Source: Myxococcales bacterium
GTDB lineage: Bacteria > Myxococcota > Myxococcia > Myxococcales > Myxococcaceae
DNA: 64,000 nt
Direction of reading: 5' to 3'
Assembly (NCBI GenBank): GCA_016191815.1
Contig: JACPVI010000079.1
Location: 22,533-86,532, forward strand
Shown here: positions 45,074-54,240 of the stretch, piece by piece
Numbering within the stretch: position 1 is the stretch's first letter
Layout: each line of letters opens with the position of its first letter
Position numbers and translations under genes: made by a program
The notes under the pieces: model-generated
Seen by the model: the letters and a program-made list of their open reading frames with translations, nothing else
What the model was told of the DNA's origin: nothing
Databases searched by the model: none

Positions 45074-48000
45074 TCACGGATTGGCCGGGGGGGCGCAATG
45101 AGCAGATCCCGGCGAGCTGGCGCACGCCTGGGCGAGCCACGCCTTCACCCACCCCAGTTGCACGGCGCTCTTCTCCCCCCGCTTGGAGAAGGTCTCCGCG
45201 GCCTGGCTCGCAAGGAAGAGCGCCCGCTCCCGGTCTCCCCCGGCGCCGAAGAGGGCCCTTCCCAAGTCGAAGCGCACCTCCGCGAGGAGGAGCACCTCGT
45301 CGGACTTCTCGCGGATCGCCAGCGCTCGCTCGAGGTACGGCACCGCCTGCTGGTAGCCCTTCATCGCCATGTACGACCGGCCGATCCCTACCAGATCGAA
45401 GTCCACCGTGGCGGCATCGGCGCCCACCGCCCGCTCGCGGATCGCCAGCGCCGTCTGGAAGTGGGAGAGCGCCTTCTCCGGCCTCGATCGGAGCAGCATC
45501 AGGTCTCCCAGGTGCTTGTACGAGCGCGCCACCGCGGTGTGCGAAGGGCCGAGGGCCTTCTTGCGAGCCTCCAGCGCCCGCTCCAGCTCCAGCTTGGCCC
45601 GGTCATACTGGCGCATCCCCTGGAGCGCCAGGCCGACGTACTCGTGCGCCGTGGCGGTGCTCGGGTGGTTGGTCCCGAGGACCTTCTCGTAGATGGCCAG
45701 CGCCTTCCGCGCGTAGTCGAGCGACTCCTCCCAGCGGTGGAGGCTGAGGAGCGTCTGCGCCAAATTCCCGTAGCTCTCCGCGACATTGGGGTGCCCCTCG
45801 CCGAAGGCCTTGAGCCGGATGCCGAGCGCCCTCCGGTGCAGCTCCAACGCCTCGGTGTGCTTGCCCATGCGCGGGTAGAGGTTGCCGATCGCCTGGAGCG
45901 AGCCGGCCACGTCGGGGTGGTCGGGCCCGAGCATCATCTCGCGGATCCGCAACGCCTCCCGGTAGCGCTCCAGCGCCGCTTGGAGGTTGCCCAGCTTGGC
46001 GTGGATGACGCCGAGGTTGTTCATCGAGTTGGCCAGGTCGGGGTGCGAGGGTCCCAGCATCTTCCGGTGGATCTCCAACGAGCGCTCGTAGTGGCGGGCG
46101 GCCTCGCTCAGCTTGCTCAGCCTGGCCAGCGCGACCCCCAGGTTGTTGTGGGTGCGCGCCACCTCGGGGTGCTCCGGGCCGAGGGCTTTCTCCCTCAACG
46201 CGAGCGCCTTCTCGAAGCTCCGCTGGGCGTCCTCGTAGCGCGCCTCCGCCAGGGCCAGGTTGCCGAGGTCGCTGTGCAGGTCGGCTTCGATCTCGTCGTT
46301 CTTCCCCAGCCGCTCCATCGCCGCCACCGCCAGCCGGCTCCAGGTGTGGGCCTCGGCGTGCCGGGCCTGCACGTACCCCACCACCGAGACCAGCCGGCTC
46401 AAGGCCCGCACCGCCACCTCGTCGCTCCGGCTGGCCTCGGCCGCCACCGCGGCCTCGAACAGGCTCGCCTCGGCGCCCTTGGCGTCTCCCGAGCGGTCCA
46501 GGAGCCTCCCCAGCAGCAGGTGGGCCTCCGCCTCCAGGGCGCGGTGGCCGAGCGGGCGCGCCTGCTCCAGGGCCTTGCGAGCCACCTCGGCGCCGCGGGT
46601 GTACTTGCCCGCGTCGTTGAGGGCCTTGGCCTCGATAAGCCGGGCGCGGACCTGTTCCACTTTTTGGCGGACCGAAGGATCCTGAACGATCGGCCGGGCG
46701 GCCAGCGCCACCACGTCGGTACAGCCGCGGAGGTCGTCCAGCGCGCGAGCCGCCGACACCGCGTTGGAGACCACCTCCTCGTCGGCTTCGGCGAACAGCG
46801 CGGCCAGGGCGCTCACCTCCTTGAGGCGGCCCTCGAGGCAGAGGGTCTTCAAGGCGTAGGTTTCGTCCGAGTCGGTGCGCCGGACCAGGGCGGCCTCGCA
46901 GGTGTCCACCGAGAGGGCCAGCCAGCCGCGGGTGTACTCGTCGAGCGCCCGCTCCACCCCAAGGAAGGCATCGGAGGCGTACGGCTTCCTGGTGAGGGAA
47001 AAGGACTCTCGGATCTCCTGCTTGCGCGCGTCGTCCCAGATCCCGGCCAGCCGCTTGTCGGTGCCGCCGCAGGGAGAGAGCTGGGTGCGCGCGAGCAGCC
47101 CGTAGGCGACTCCCGAGACTCCCACCATGAGCGCCGCGGCGAAGGCGAGCAGGCGGGTGCGCCCGCGGCGGGGATCCCGCGACAGCGCCGCCAGGAGCGC
47201 GACCATCGAGGGGTAGCGGGCGTCGGCCGCGGAGGAGAGGCCGCGCTTGAGCACCTCGAGGATCCACCTCGGCACCGGGCTCTCCCGGGGCGGCTCGGGG
47301 ATCCGCTGGGCGACGATGGAGGCCGCCAGCGAGCCGAGGGTGTTCCCTTCGAACGGGCGCCGGGAGTAGAGCGATTCGTAGAGCGCAACGCAGAAACTGA
47401 ACTGATCGGTGCGGGCGTCGGTGGGCTGGCCGTGGAGTTGCTCCGGGGACATGTACCCCGGCGTGCCCATGATCGCTCCCACCTGGGTGATCGGGCTCTC
47501 AAGGGCGCTCTGGGTGATCGGCCGATCGAGGTCCACCTGGGATGGGCTCTGCGGTGCGGCGGGGTCGAGCTGCGCGGCCTGGCGGGCCAGCCCGAAGTCG
47601 AGCACCCGGGGCCGCCCGTCCGTCCCGATGAGCACGTTGTCCGGCTTGAAGTCGCGGTGCACCAGCCCGGCGGAGTGGGCCGCGGCGAGCCCACGCCCGG
47701 CGGCGAGGAAGATCTCGAGCACTTTCTGCCAGGGGCGCTGCTCCCTCAGCCAGTCGGAGAGGGTGTCTCCTTCGACGAACTCCATCGCCACGAAGACCCG
47801 ATCCTCGAAGGTGCCCACGTCGTGCACGGCGATGACGTTCGGGTGCTGGAGGCGGGCCATCGCCTGCGCCTCTCGGAGGAGCCGGGCGCGGCCCTCGTCG
47901 GCGCCGAGCAGCCCGGGGCGCAAGAGCTTGAGCGCCACCTTGCGATCGAGCTGCGGATCGTACGCGGCGAAGACCTCGCCCATCCCGCCTCCGCCAAGGC

Positions 48001-48280
48001 GGTCGAGCAGCACGTAGCGGCCGAGGCTGGTCCCTTTGCCCAGGAGGGCCTGGACCTCTCTGGACCTTGGGGAGTCCGGCCTGGTCTGTGGCCTCTCCTT
48101 GATGGTTTCGGCCGCGTTCCGGGCGACCAGGGTGTTGGCCTGGCCCACGTCGCTGAGCTGGTCGAGGAGCAGGCGGCATCTGTCGCAGCCGGCGAGGTGC
48201 GCGCGGAGCGCCTCCCGCTCTGGTGGCTCCAGACGGTTTTCGGCGTAGGCCGAAAGCGCTGACTCGCCGGGGTGCTCCAT
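45074..48280 (-). CDS. Zinc-finger Ser/Thr protein kinase with long TPR tail
   Basis: A 1068-residue Hanks-type kinase. A short HLAGCDRC zinc finger (H28, C32, C35) of the anti-sigma/ZAS type comes first, then the kinase domain: GGGGMGEV (96-103), K118, HRDFKPDN with D210 and DFG (228-230), GTPGYMSPEQL. One membrane segment lies at about 380-400. The C-terminal half, about 500-1050, is a row of tetratricopeptide repeats with the pattern ALGPEHPEVARTHNNLG. The repeats probably bind substrate or partner. A paralogue with the same layout is at 58698-61625. Bicupin gene follows. ATG 48280. Confidence 0.92.
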   Translation of the reverse strand: MEHPGESALSAYAENRLEPPEREALRAHLAGCDRCRLLLDQLSDVGQANTLVARNAAETIKERPQTRPDSPRSREVQALLGKGTSLGRYVLLDRLGGGGMGEVFAAYDPQLDRKVALKLLRPGLLGADEGRARLLREAQAMARLQHPNVIAVHDVGTFEDRVFVAMEFVEGDTLSDWLREQRPWQKVLEIFLAAGRGLAAAHSAGLVHRDFKPDNVLIGTDGRPRVLDFGLARQAAQLDPAAPQSPSQVDLDRPITQSALESPITQVGAIMGTPGYMSPEQLHGQPTDARTDQFSFCVALYESLYSRRPFEGNTLGSLAASIVAQRIPEPPRESPVPRWILEVLKRGLSSAADARYPSMVALLAALSRDPRRGRTRLLAFAAALMVGVSGVAYGLLARTQLSPCGGTDKRLAGIWDDARKQEIRESFSLTRKPYASDAFLGVERALDEYTRGWLALSVDTCEAALVRRTDSDETYALKTLCLEGRLKEVSALAALFAEADEEVVSNAVSAARALDDLRGCTDVVALAARPIVQDPSVRQKVEQVRARLIEAKALNDAGKYTRGAEVARKALEQARPLGHRALEAEAHLLLGRLLDRSGDAKGAEASLFEAAVAAEASRSDEVAVRALSRLVSVVGYVQARHAEAHTWSRLAVAAMERLGKNDEIEADLHSDLGNLALAEARYEDAQRSFEKALALREKALGPEHPEVARTHNNLGVALARLSKLSEAARHYERSLEIHRKMLGPSHPDLANSMNNLGVIHAKLGNLQAALERYREALRIREMMLGPDHPDVAGSLQAIGNLYPRMGKHTEALELHRRALGIRLKAFGEGHPNVAESYGNLAQTLLSLHRWEESLDYARKALAIYEKVLGTNHPSTATAHEYVGLALQGMRQYDRAKLELERALEARKKALGPSHTAVARSYKHLGDLMLLRSRPEKALSHFQTALAIRERAVGADAATVDFDLVGIGRSYMAMKGYQQAVPYLERALAIREKSDEVLLLAEVRFDLGRALFGAGGDRERALFLASQAAETFSKRGEKSAVQLGWVKAWLAQACASSPGSAHCAPPANP

Positions 48281-48322
48281 CTAGGTTGCCGAGGATAGTG
48301 GCGAGGAAGGGGTGGGTCGACC

Positions 48323-48919
48323 TCAACTGGCGGTGACCGGGTAGCCGCGTCTGGCGAGCGCCTCCACCAGCTCGCGCCTGGAGGTGAAGACCACCCCGAA
48401 CCGCTCGCGCCCGCGCGGGGTGGTCAGCTCGAGCCGCCCGGTGAAGAACGCGATGTGCACCGATTGAACCTCGCTTCGCGGGAAAGGGAATTCGAAGCCG
48501 CCGTCCGGCCCGCGCACTTCTCCCTCGGCCATGCTCAGGGCCTCGGAGGCGAGTGCGCCCGCAGCGCCGAAGGTCTCCAGCGTCTGGTTGGCCAGGCTGT
48601 CCTTCTTGCGGTACGCGGCGGCGCCCTCGGGCCGCGGCTCGGGCGGTCGCTGTGTCATGGGAGCGGGCTGGGGCAAAGGAGGGCCCGCCTCTGCCTGGAA
48701 CTGGAGGAGCACCTGTCCGATCCGGTGCAGGTTGGCGAGGCGCTTGGGGGAGCCTCCGGACGCCTCCTCACGTCGCACCGCCTCGTCGAGGTGCTTGGGG
48801 AAAACCTTGCCCTGCCCGGCGACCGCCAAGAGCCTCTCTGCGCCGGCGCGGTACGAGCCCAGGTTGGCCTCGGGGACCTGGCGCGCCCTCAGCCAGCTCA
48901 CGAACGCATCGAGGTCCAC
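48323..48919 (-). CDS. Hypothetical protein with N-terminal SAM-like segment
   Basis: About 198 residues from GTG 48919, which has GGAGGG five bases upstream. The first 80 residues (VDLDAFVSWLRARQVPEANLG..) look like the core-binding SAM-like domain of tyrosine recombinases, but no catalytic domain follows. The middle is proline-rich; the C-terminus (VQSVHIAFFTGRLELTTPRG) may be a small beta domain. Function unknown. It ends 43 bases before the kinase gene start. Confidence 0.5.
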   Translation of the reverse strand: MDLDAFVSWLRARQVPEANLGSYRAGAERLLAVAGQGKVFPKHLDEAVRREEASGGSPKRLANLHRIGQVLLQFQAEAGPPLPQPAPMTQRPPEPRPEGAAAYRKKDSLANQTLETFGAAGALASEALSMAEGEVRGPDGGFEFPFPRSEVQSVHIAFFTGRLELTTPRGRERFGVVFTSRRELVEALARRGYPVTAS

Positions 48920-49040
48920 GTTCCCTCCGCGCGAATCATCGCGAAGAGCGCGATCGCCACGCAACGATTGAATCCGCGATGGGCGAGGGGTAGCTTCCGC
49001 GCCTCTTTTCGGGGGAGTCCCCCGAGCTCAGGAGGGAGCC

Positions 49041-49337
49041 ATGGCAGTCACCGTCACCGTCCGCGCGAAGTTGAAGGATCCGAAGAACGCTCAGAAGCAG
49101 CACGACGAGCTGACCCGAGGCACCAAGGAGATGGCCAAGCAGGCCGGCGATATTTCCCACAAGGTGTTCATCGGCGTGCAGGACCCACGCGCCTTCTTGG
49201 GCATCGACGAGTGGCAGAGCGCGGAGCAGTTCCAGAAGTTCTTCAGCGACCCGAAGATCCAGCAGGTGTTCGGCCAGCTCTTCGACGGCCAGCCCGAGGT
49301 GACCGTCTGGGAGAACAACGGCTGGTTCCAGTGGTAG
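49041..49337 (+). CDS. Small ABM-like monooxygenase-fold protein
   Basis: A 98-residue protein starting MAVTVTVRAKLKDPKNAQKQ with AGGAGG before the ATG. Its strand-helix pattern with VFIGVQDPRAFLGIDEWQSAEQFQKFF is like the dimeric alpha+beta barrel (antibiotic biosynthesis monooxygenase-like/EthD) proteins, where a small beta strand carries aromatic residues. No partner gene is adjacent. Function unknown; the family assignment is tentative. Confidence 0.55.
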   Translation: MAVTVTVRAKLKDPKNAQKQHDELTRGTKEMAKQAGDISHKVFIGVQDPRAFLGIDEWQSAEQFQKFFSDPKIQQVFGQLFDGQPEVTVWENNGWFQW

Positions 49338-49347
49338 GGCGCTAGGG

Positions 49348-50208
49348 CTAGCGTCCGAACAGCCGGAGGGTGAGCCCGAGCGAGGCCGCCCACTCGGTGT
49401 TCCGTCCCACCCCGGCGTCGGCGAGCGCCGCTGACACCCGCGCGGTCGCGCTCACCGGATGGTCGTTCACCGCGAGCACCAGCCGCTCCACCTTGGCGTC
49501 GGCGCGCGCGCGGAAGAAACCTTCCGCGCCCGGAGCGAAGACCCAACCCGCCAGGCCGGTGAGCCGAAGAGTCCACCAGCCGTCCTCGGTCTCGAGGCCG
49601 AGGTCCACCATCCCGGAGGTGAGCGGCGAAAGCTCGTGCGCCGCCTCCTGGCCGTCGTAGCGGACCGCGTGCGAGATCGCCGGCCCGAAGGAGAGGTGCA
49701 CCCTCCGGGTGGGAGAGCGCACCGGGTCGAGGAGCAGCGCCGCGCGGGCGGTCTCCAGGGTGAAGCCCGCGCCTTCGAACGGGCGCCGCTCGTAGCGGCC
49801 GGCGGTCACCGCGATGGCGATGTCGAACGGGAAGGGGAGGCGAATCGGCCGGGGCGTCGGTACGAGGATGAAGCCTTCCGCGATGTGGCGGCGGAACACC
49901 CCCTGGTAGAGGGTCGCTTCGAGCAGCGGCCGGTCCTCGCTCGGCTCGGCGCGCGCGGAGAGGATCCGGTGCTCGTTGAACCACAAGGTGCCCTCCTTGC
50001 TCACGCTCTCCCGCTCGGTGCGGAGCAGCAGCCCGGCATCCAGCGCCGGGGTGAGGCCGCCACGCTCCGCCGCGGAGAGGCCCAGCTCGATGCCGTTGCC
50101 CGGGTCGAAGCACACCAAGAACTGCCGGCCTTGCTCGTCCTCTTCCACGCAGTCCCCGAGCTGGCCGGCTGTCAGCGTGGCGAGGAGAGCGAGGGTTCCG
50201 CCGAGCAT
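49348..50208 (-). CDS. Exported protein, probable outer membrane beta barrel
   Basis: A 286-residue protein with a hydrophobic N-terminal signal (MLGGTLALLATLTAGQLG). The rest consists of alternating hydrophobic/polar strands with frequent Arg, Trp and Phe and ends in LFGR, compatible with a beta barrel or beta-sheet envelope protein. It lies four bases after the neighbouring gene on the same strand (50212-51504), with which it shares a similar C-terminal pattern (AVNDHPVSATARV versus AINDYPLTLVADA), suggesting a duplicated pair. Family unknown. Confidence 0.55.
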   Translation of the reverse strand: MLGGTLALLATLTAGQLGDCVEEDEQGRQFLVCFDPGNGIELGLSAAERGGLTPALDAGLLLRTERESVSKEGTLWFNEHRILSARAEPSEDRPLLEATLYQGVFRRHIAEGFILVPTPRPIRLPFPFDIAIAVTAGRYERRPFEGAGFTLETARAALLLDPVRSPTRRVHLSFGPAISHAVRYDGQEAAHELSPLTSGMVDLGLETEDGWWTLRLTGLAGWVFAPGAEGFFRARADAKVERLVLAVNDHPVSATARVSAALADAGVGRNTEWAASLGLTLRLFGR

Positions 50209-50211
50209 CGG

Positions 50212-51504
50212 CTACGGCGCCGCCTGGAGCGGGGCGCTGCGGCGGGCAGGCGCCCAGAAAGAGAAGCGAAGGCCGGCCTCGGCCCCCAGCTCCCATCCCG
50301 GCAGCACTCCCGGCAGGTCGTCTCGCCAGGCGCCCCGGGCGTCCGCCACCAGCGTGAGCGGGTAGTCGTTGATGGCGAGGAGGATCAGCTCGTAGCCGGC
50401 GCGAAGCTTGAGCCGCTGCGGGTTCCGCACACGTCCGGCGACCTCAGGCTCGAACAGGAGCTTCTCCCCGAGGGCGGAGAAGCGGAGGTGGTGGAAGCCA
50501 TCCCGGTCCAGGGTGAGGTCGCCCTCCACAGCTGCCACCGGCTTGATCGCGGTGATGCCGGCGCGGGTGTCCAGCTCGAGGGCGGGCCCTCCGCGCAGCC
50601 GCACGTAGCTGACCAAGTCCTTCGAGTGCCAGAGGTCCACCGTGAGGTTCGCCGCGCCCAGGGTGAGGAAGCTCTGCCAGCGGAGGCCGCCTCGGTTGAT
50701 GCTCTCCAGCCTCAGCGCCTCGAACCACCCGGCGATGTCCAAGGTGAGATCGTGCCGCGTGGGCTTGCCCACGAAGGTGGTGATCCAAAGGAGCGGCACC
50801 TCCCGGGCGACGCTCCAGTCATAGCGCGCCAGCGTGCCCTCGATGGCGGAGTTGGCGCCGAGCAAGAGCTCCGCTTCCAGCATGTGCAGCCGGCCCACCG
50901 ACGGCTCGGTGGAGGAGGGGAACTCCACCTCGATCCCGAAGTCCGCCCGCACCCGGTCCGTGGTCTCCTGGCGAGAGAGGGACGGAGCGTAGGCGCCGCC
51001 CAGGTAGATCCTCCGGTTGAGATCGAAGTTCACCTGCATCACCCGGCCGCGCTCGTCCCGGACCCAGCCCGGCGGCGAATCGGCGATCGCCGGCACGAAG
51101 CGGTACCCGGCGCGAAGCTCGGCGGCCCAGGCCTCGCGATAAAGCTGGGTGCACTCGCGGGCGCGGGAGAGGGGCACCGGGGTCTCCACTCCGTCCGGCC
51201 CGAGGACATTGGTCGGCGCGGCCAGGCACAGCTTGGTCCGCTCGTCGCACTGCACCCGGAAGTGCCCCGAGGGCACCGCCCTTGTCGGCTCGAGGTATCC
51301 GCACATGACCGGGGCGTCCCAGCGCATCACTGGCAAGGGGTCGGCCAAAGGCTCGAGCCTGGGCCGCAAGCTTCGGGGAGGTGGAGCTTCCTCGGCTGGC
51401 GCGGGCTCAGGGACCGGCTCCTGGCGGAGCGGCGCATCGAGCGGCGCCTCCGGGGACTGCGAGAGAGCGAGCAGCGAGGCAAGGGCCAATGCGGTCGATG
51501 CCAT
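50212..51504 (-). CDS. Exported protein, paralogue of the following gene
   Basis: A 430-residue protein with a short signal peptide (MASTALALASLLALS), a proline-rich acidic spacer to about residue 55, then a long domain of beta-strand-like segments (DLWHSKDLVSYVRLRGG, DGFHHLRFSALGEKLLFEPEV) ending in ALRFSFWAPARR-type strands. Four Cys (MCGYLEP, QCDERTKLC, RECTQ) occur in the first part. It is probably an outer membrane or periplasmic protein; related to 49348-50208. Function unknown. Confidence 0.55.
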   Translation of the reverse strand: MASTALALASLLALSQSPEAPLDAPLRQEPVPEPAPAEEAPPPRSLRPRLEPLADPLPVMRWDAPVMCGYLEPTRAVPSGHFRVQCDERTKLCLAAPTNVLGPDGVETPVPLSRARECTQLYREAWAAELRAGYRFVPAIADSPPGWVRDERGRVMQVNFDLNRRIYLGGAYAPSLSRQETTDRVRADFGIEVEFPSSTEPSVGRLHMLEAELLLGANSAIEGTLARYDWSVAREVPLLWITTFVGKPTRHDLTLDIAGWFEALRLESINRGGLRWQSFLTLGAANLTVDLWHSKDLVSYVRLRGGPALELDTRAGITAIKPVAAVEGDLTLDRDGFHHLRFSALGEKLLFEPEVAGRVRNPQRLKLRAGYELILLAINDYPLTLVADARGAWRDDLPGVLPGWELGAEAGLRFSFWAPARRSAPLQAAP

Positions 51505-51722
51505 CCGGACTCCTGGGAAAAGGGCGCGGCTTGAGGTTCAACTTTCGTGCCCGGCGGGGGAGTAGTGATTCTGCCGGGTTTGACCCGCCGATGCGCGAGA
51601 GGCTGCGCAGCCGTGGGCCGCCGTTGCGCAGCTGGCTCGCCCGAGCGCTGAGCGGCCCCTCTTCCGGCGCTCGACCCCCCGCCCCGGGCGCGGCTATAAG
51701 TGCCCGCTCCCGGAGGCGGAAC

Positions 51723-54188
51723 GTGTCGAACGAAAGTGAACAGACGGCCGGCGAGGAGAGCTTCTCCGAATCGGTGCTGGGCAAGGGCTTCTTCCAGCAG
51801 GCGCGGGTGAAGAAGCTGCTCACCTACCCGGCGGATTTCCGGGTGACCGCGCTGGCCGCGATCTTCGCCTTCCTGCTGTTCGTCCCCTACCTCGGCGCGG
51901 TGGGGCTCTGGGATCCCTGGGAGACGCACTACGGCGAAGTCGCCCGGGAGATGATCCAACGGAACGACTACGTCCACCCCTTCTGGGAGAACGCCTGGTT
52001 CTTCTCCAAGCCGGTGCTGACGATGTGGATGCAGGCCTTCGGCATGCAGCTGGTCGGCACCATGCGGACGGAGGGAGCGCTGGCGCTGATGACTGAATGG
52101 GGCTTCCGCCTGCCGACCACGCTCTTCTCGATCGCGGCGACCGCCCTCCTGGCGCTGGCGGTCTGCCGGGTGGTGAGCCGCCGCGCGGGGCTGGCGGTGG
52201 CCTTCGTGCTCTGCACCATGCCGCTGTACTTCCTCGTCAGCCGCCAGTCGGTGACCGACACTCCCTTCATCAGCGCCCTGGTGTGCGCGATGGCCTGCGC
52301 CGCGATCGCCCAGCTCGACAAGACCACCCGCCATCGGACCGCCTGGTGGTACGCCTTCTACGTCTTCTGCGCGGTGGGGACCCTGGCGAAGGGCCTGCTC
52401 GGGTTCGGCATCCCGGCGGCGGTGCTGGTGAGCTACGCGATCTTCTGCGTCATCCCGCTCGGGGAGAAATCCTTCGAGGAGCACGCCAGCTGGTTCTTCA
52501 AGCACGCGCTGTTGCCGACCTTCGCCGCTGGCGGCGCGGCGGTGGTGGTGGCCGCTGGACTGATGGGGCTGTACTGGAACGACTCCGGCGACGCCGGCAA
52601 GGCCAAGGCGTTCATGCCGGCCCTGCTGGTCGCCCTGGCCACCTTCGCGGTGGTGCACCGGCTCACCGACAAGCAGCGCGCCGCGGACATAAAGCCGGTG
52701 CCGCCCTTCTTCGCGCAGCTCTACCGGATGAAGCTGTGCACCGGCATCCTGGTGTTCCTGGCGATCGCGATGCCCTGGTACCAGTACATGTTCACGTTCG
52801 AGAGCGTGGACGACGAGAGCAAGCTCTTCTGGTACCGCTTCGTGGTGCACGACCACTTCGCGCGGCTCGGCTCCGGCGTGCACACCACCACCCCGGGCGG
52901 CAGCTTCACCTACTTCATCGAGCAGGGGGGCTACGCCATCTTCCCCTGGGTGGCGCTGGTGCCGGGGGCGATCGCGGTGGCGGCGCGGCTCAGGGTCCGC
53001 TCGGAGGATCCCGCCGAGCACGCCGGGATGCTGGCGGTGATCTGGCTCGCGCTCACCTTCGCCATCATGGGAGCCTCGGCCACCAAGTTCCACCACTACG
53101 TCTTGCCGATGCTTCCGCCGCTCGCGGTGCTGATCGCCCTTTTCATCGACCGGCTGTGGACCGAGGGGATCGCCAAGCACGCGGTGAGCCTGCTCGCCGG
53201 GGTGCCGCTCTTCGCGCTGGTGGGGAAGGACCTCGCCTTCAACCCCAAGAACTTCACCGACCTCTTCGTCTACAACTACGACCGCCCCTATCCCTTCGAG
53301 CTGGTGCAGAGGCCGATCTCCCTGCTCGGGATGAGATCGCTGTGGGCGGGGGACCTGGTGGCAGTGACGCTCTTGGGCGTGGGCGGTTACCTGATGTTCG
53401 ACGCCTTCTCGGGCAAGGGCCGCTCGGTCTTCTCGCGCGCGGCGGCGCTCTTGCTCACCTGCCTGGGCGGAGCGGTGCTGGTGGTGACGGCGACGCGGGG
53501 CCAGGTGTCGCCGACGACGTTCTTCGGCCTCGCCCTCTTGCTGGTGGTGCTCTACGTGGGCTACGAGGCCACCCGGCCGCAGCGGGAGCAGAAGGCCGGG
53601 CTGTACATCACCGGCGCCCTGCTCGGGGTGATCGCGCTCTCGCTGCTCGTGAAGGGCGTCCGCACCCCGGCGGCGCAGGACTCGCTCCTCAAGCCGCTCA
53701 CCGAGGCGGTGATCCTGAGGAGCGGCCAACAGGGGAGCACCGGGTTGTTGGGCTTCGCGTTCCTGCTCGGCGGAGCGCTGTGCGCGGTGGCCGCGCTGAT
53801 GAAGGCGAGGACGCTTCTATTCGGCAGCTTCTGGGCCTTCGCCTGCGCCTTCGCGCTCTGGTTCAACTGGTCGCACTGGGTGGACCTGTCGCACCAGTGG
53901 ACCCAGCGGGACCTCTTCTGGCGCTACTACAAGCACCGAAAGCCGGGAGAGCCGATCACCTCGTTCCTGATGAACTGGCGCGGGGAGACGTTCTACTCGC
54001 GGAACACCGTCAAGCAGATCAAGGACAACAACCTCCTTCGCCAGTACGCCGACCAGCCCGGCCGAGAGTGGGCGCTGGTCGAGCACTACCGGCTCGGCGT
54101 CCTCAAGTCCGCGGTGGGAACCGACAAGACCGTGACCTTGGTGGACCGCGACATCAACAACAAGTTCGTGCTGGTGACGGTCGATTGA
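51723..54188 (+). CDS. GT39/ArnT-type membrane glycosyltransferase
   Basis: An 821-residue protein with about 14-16 membrane helices. WDPWETHYGEVAREM (D64, E67) is the first-loop acidic motif of the GT39/PMT superfamily, which moves sugars from polyprenyl-phosphate carriers to lipid A, proteins or glycans. FFSKPVLTMWM and KFHHYVLPMLPPLAV occur as in bacterial ArnT-like enzymes. GTG 51723 is chosen because GGAGGCGG stands in front of it. A long, hydrophobic C-terminal half beyond the catalytic part is unusual in length. Acceptor unknown; the ABC genes that follow might export a product. Confidence 0.85.
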   Translation: MSNESEQTAGEESFSESVLGKGFFQQARVKKLLTYPADFRVTALAAIFAFLLFVPYLGAVGLWDPWETHYGEVAREMIQRNDYVHPFWENAWFFSKPVLTMWMQAFGMQLVGTMRTEGALALMTEWGFRLPTTLFSIAATALLALAVCRVVSRRAGLAVAFVLCTMPLYFLVSRQSVTDTPFISALVCAMACAAIAQLDKTTRHRTAWWYAFYVFCAVGTLAKGLLGFGIPAAVLVSYAIFCVIPLGEKSFEEHASWFFKHALLPTFAAGGAAVVVAAGLMGLYWNDSGDAGKAKAFMPALLVALATFAVVHRLTDKQRAADIKPVPPFFAQLYRMKLCTGILVFLAIAMPWYQYMFTFESVDDESKLFWYRFVVHDHFARLGSGVHTTTPGGSFTYFIEQGGYAIFPWVALVPGAIAVAARLRVRSEDPAEHAGMLAVIWLALTFAIMGASATKFHHYVLPMLPPLAVLIALFIDRLWTEGIAKHAVSLLAGVPLFALVGKDLAFNPKNFTDLFVYNYDRPYPFELVQRPISLLGMRSLWAGDLVAVTLLGVGGYLMFDAFSGKGRSVFSRAAALLLTCLGGAVLVVTATRGQVSPTTFFGLALLLVVLYVGYEATRPQREQKAGLYITGALLGVIALSLLVKGVRTPAAQDSLLKPLTEAVILRSGQQGSTGLLGFAFLLGGALCAVAALMKARTLLFGSFWAFACAFALWFNWSHWVDLSHQWTQRDLFWRYYKHRKPGEPITSFLMNWRGETFYSRNTVKQIKDNNLLRQYADQPGREWALVEHYRLGVLKSAVGTDKTVTLVDRDINNKFVLVTVD

Positions 54189-54193
54189 CCACG

Positions 54194-54240
54194 GTCGAGG
54201 GTCGAGGGTCGAGTGTCGAGCGCTTCCGTCGAGCCGCGTC
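54194..54240 (+). repeat. GTCGAGG-type short tandem repeat overlapping a start codon
   Basis: GTCGAGG is repeated as GTCGAGG-GTCGAGG-GTCGAGT-GTCGAGC and continues with spaced GTCGAG units. A related, inverted copy lies at 61867-61913. The start codon of the ABC ATPase gene (GTG 54213) is inside the repeat, so copy number could influence expression. Confidence 0.6.

Noticed and set aside
44549..48262. Very long open frame opposite the kinase gene
   Set aside because: It is a by-product of high G/C third positions opposite a real gene; the encoded sequence is Arg/Pro/His-rich without any domain, while the other strand has a full kinase and TPR array.
48323..48919. Tyrosine recombinase/integrase
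   Set aside because: Only an N-terminal SAM-like segment is suggested; the Arg-His-Arg-Tyr catalytic domain is absent and there are no attachment-site repeats.
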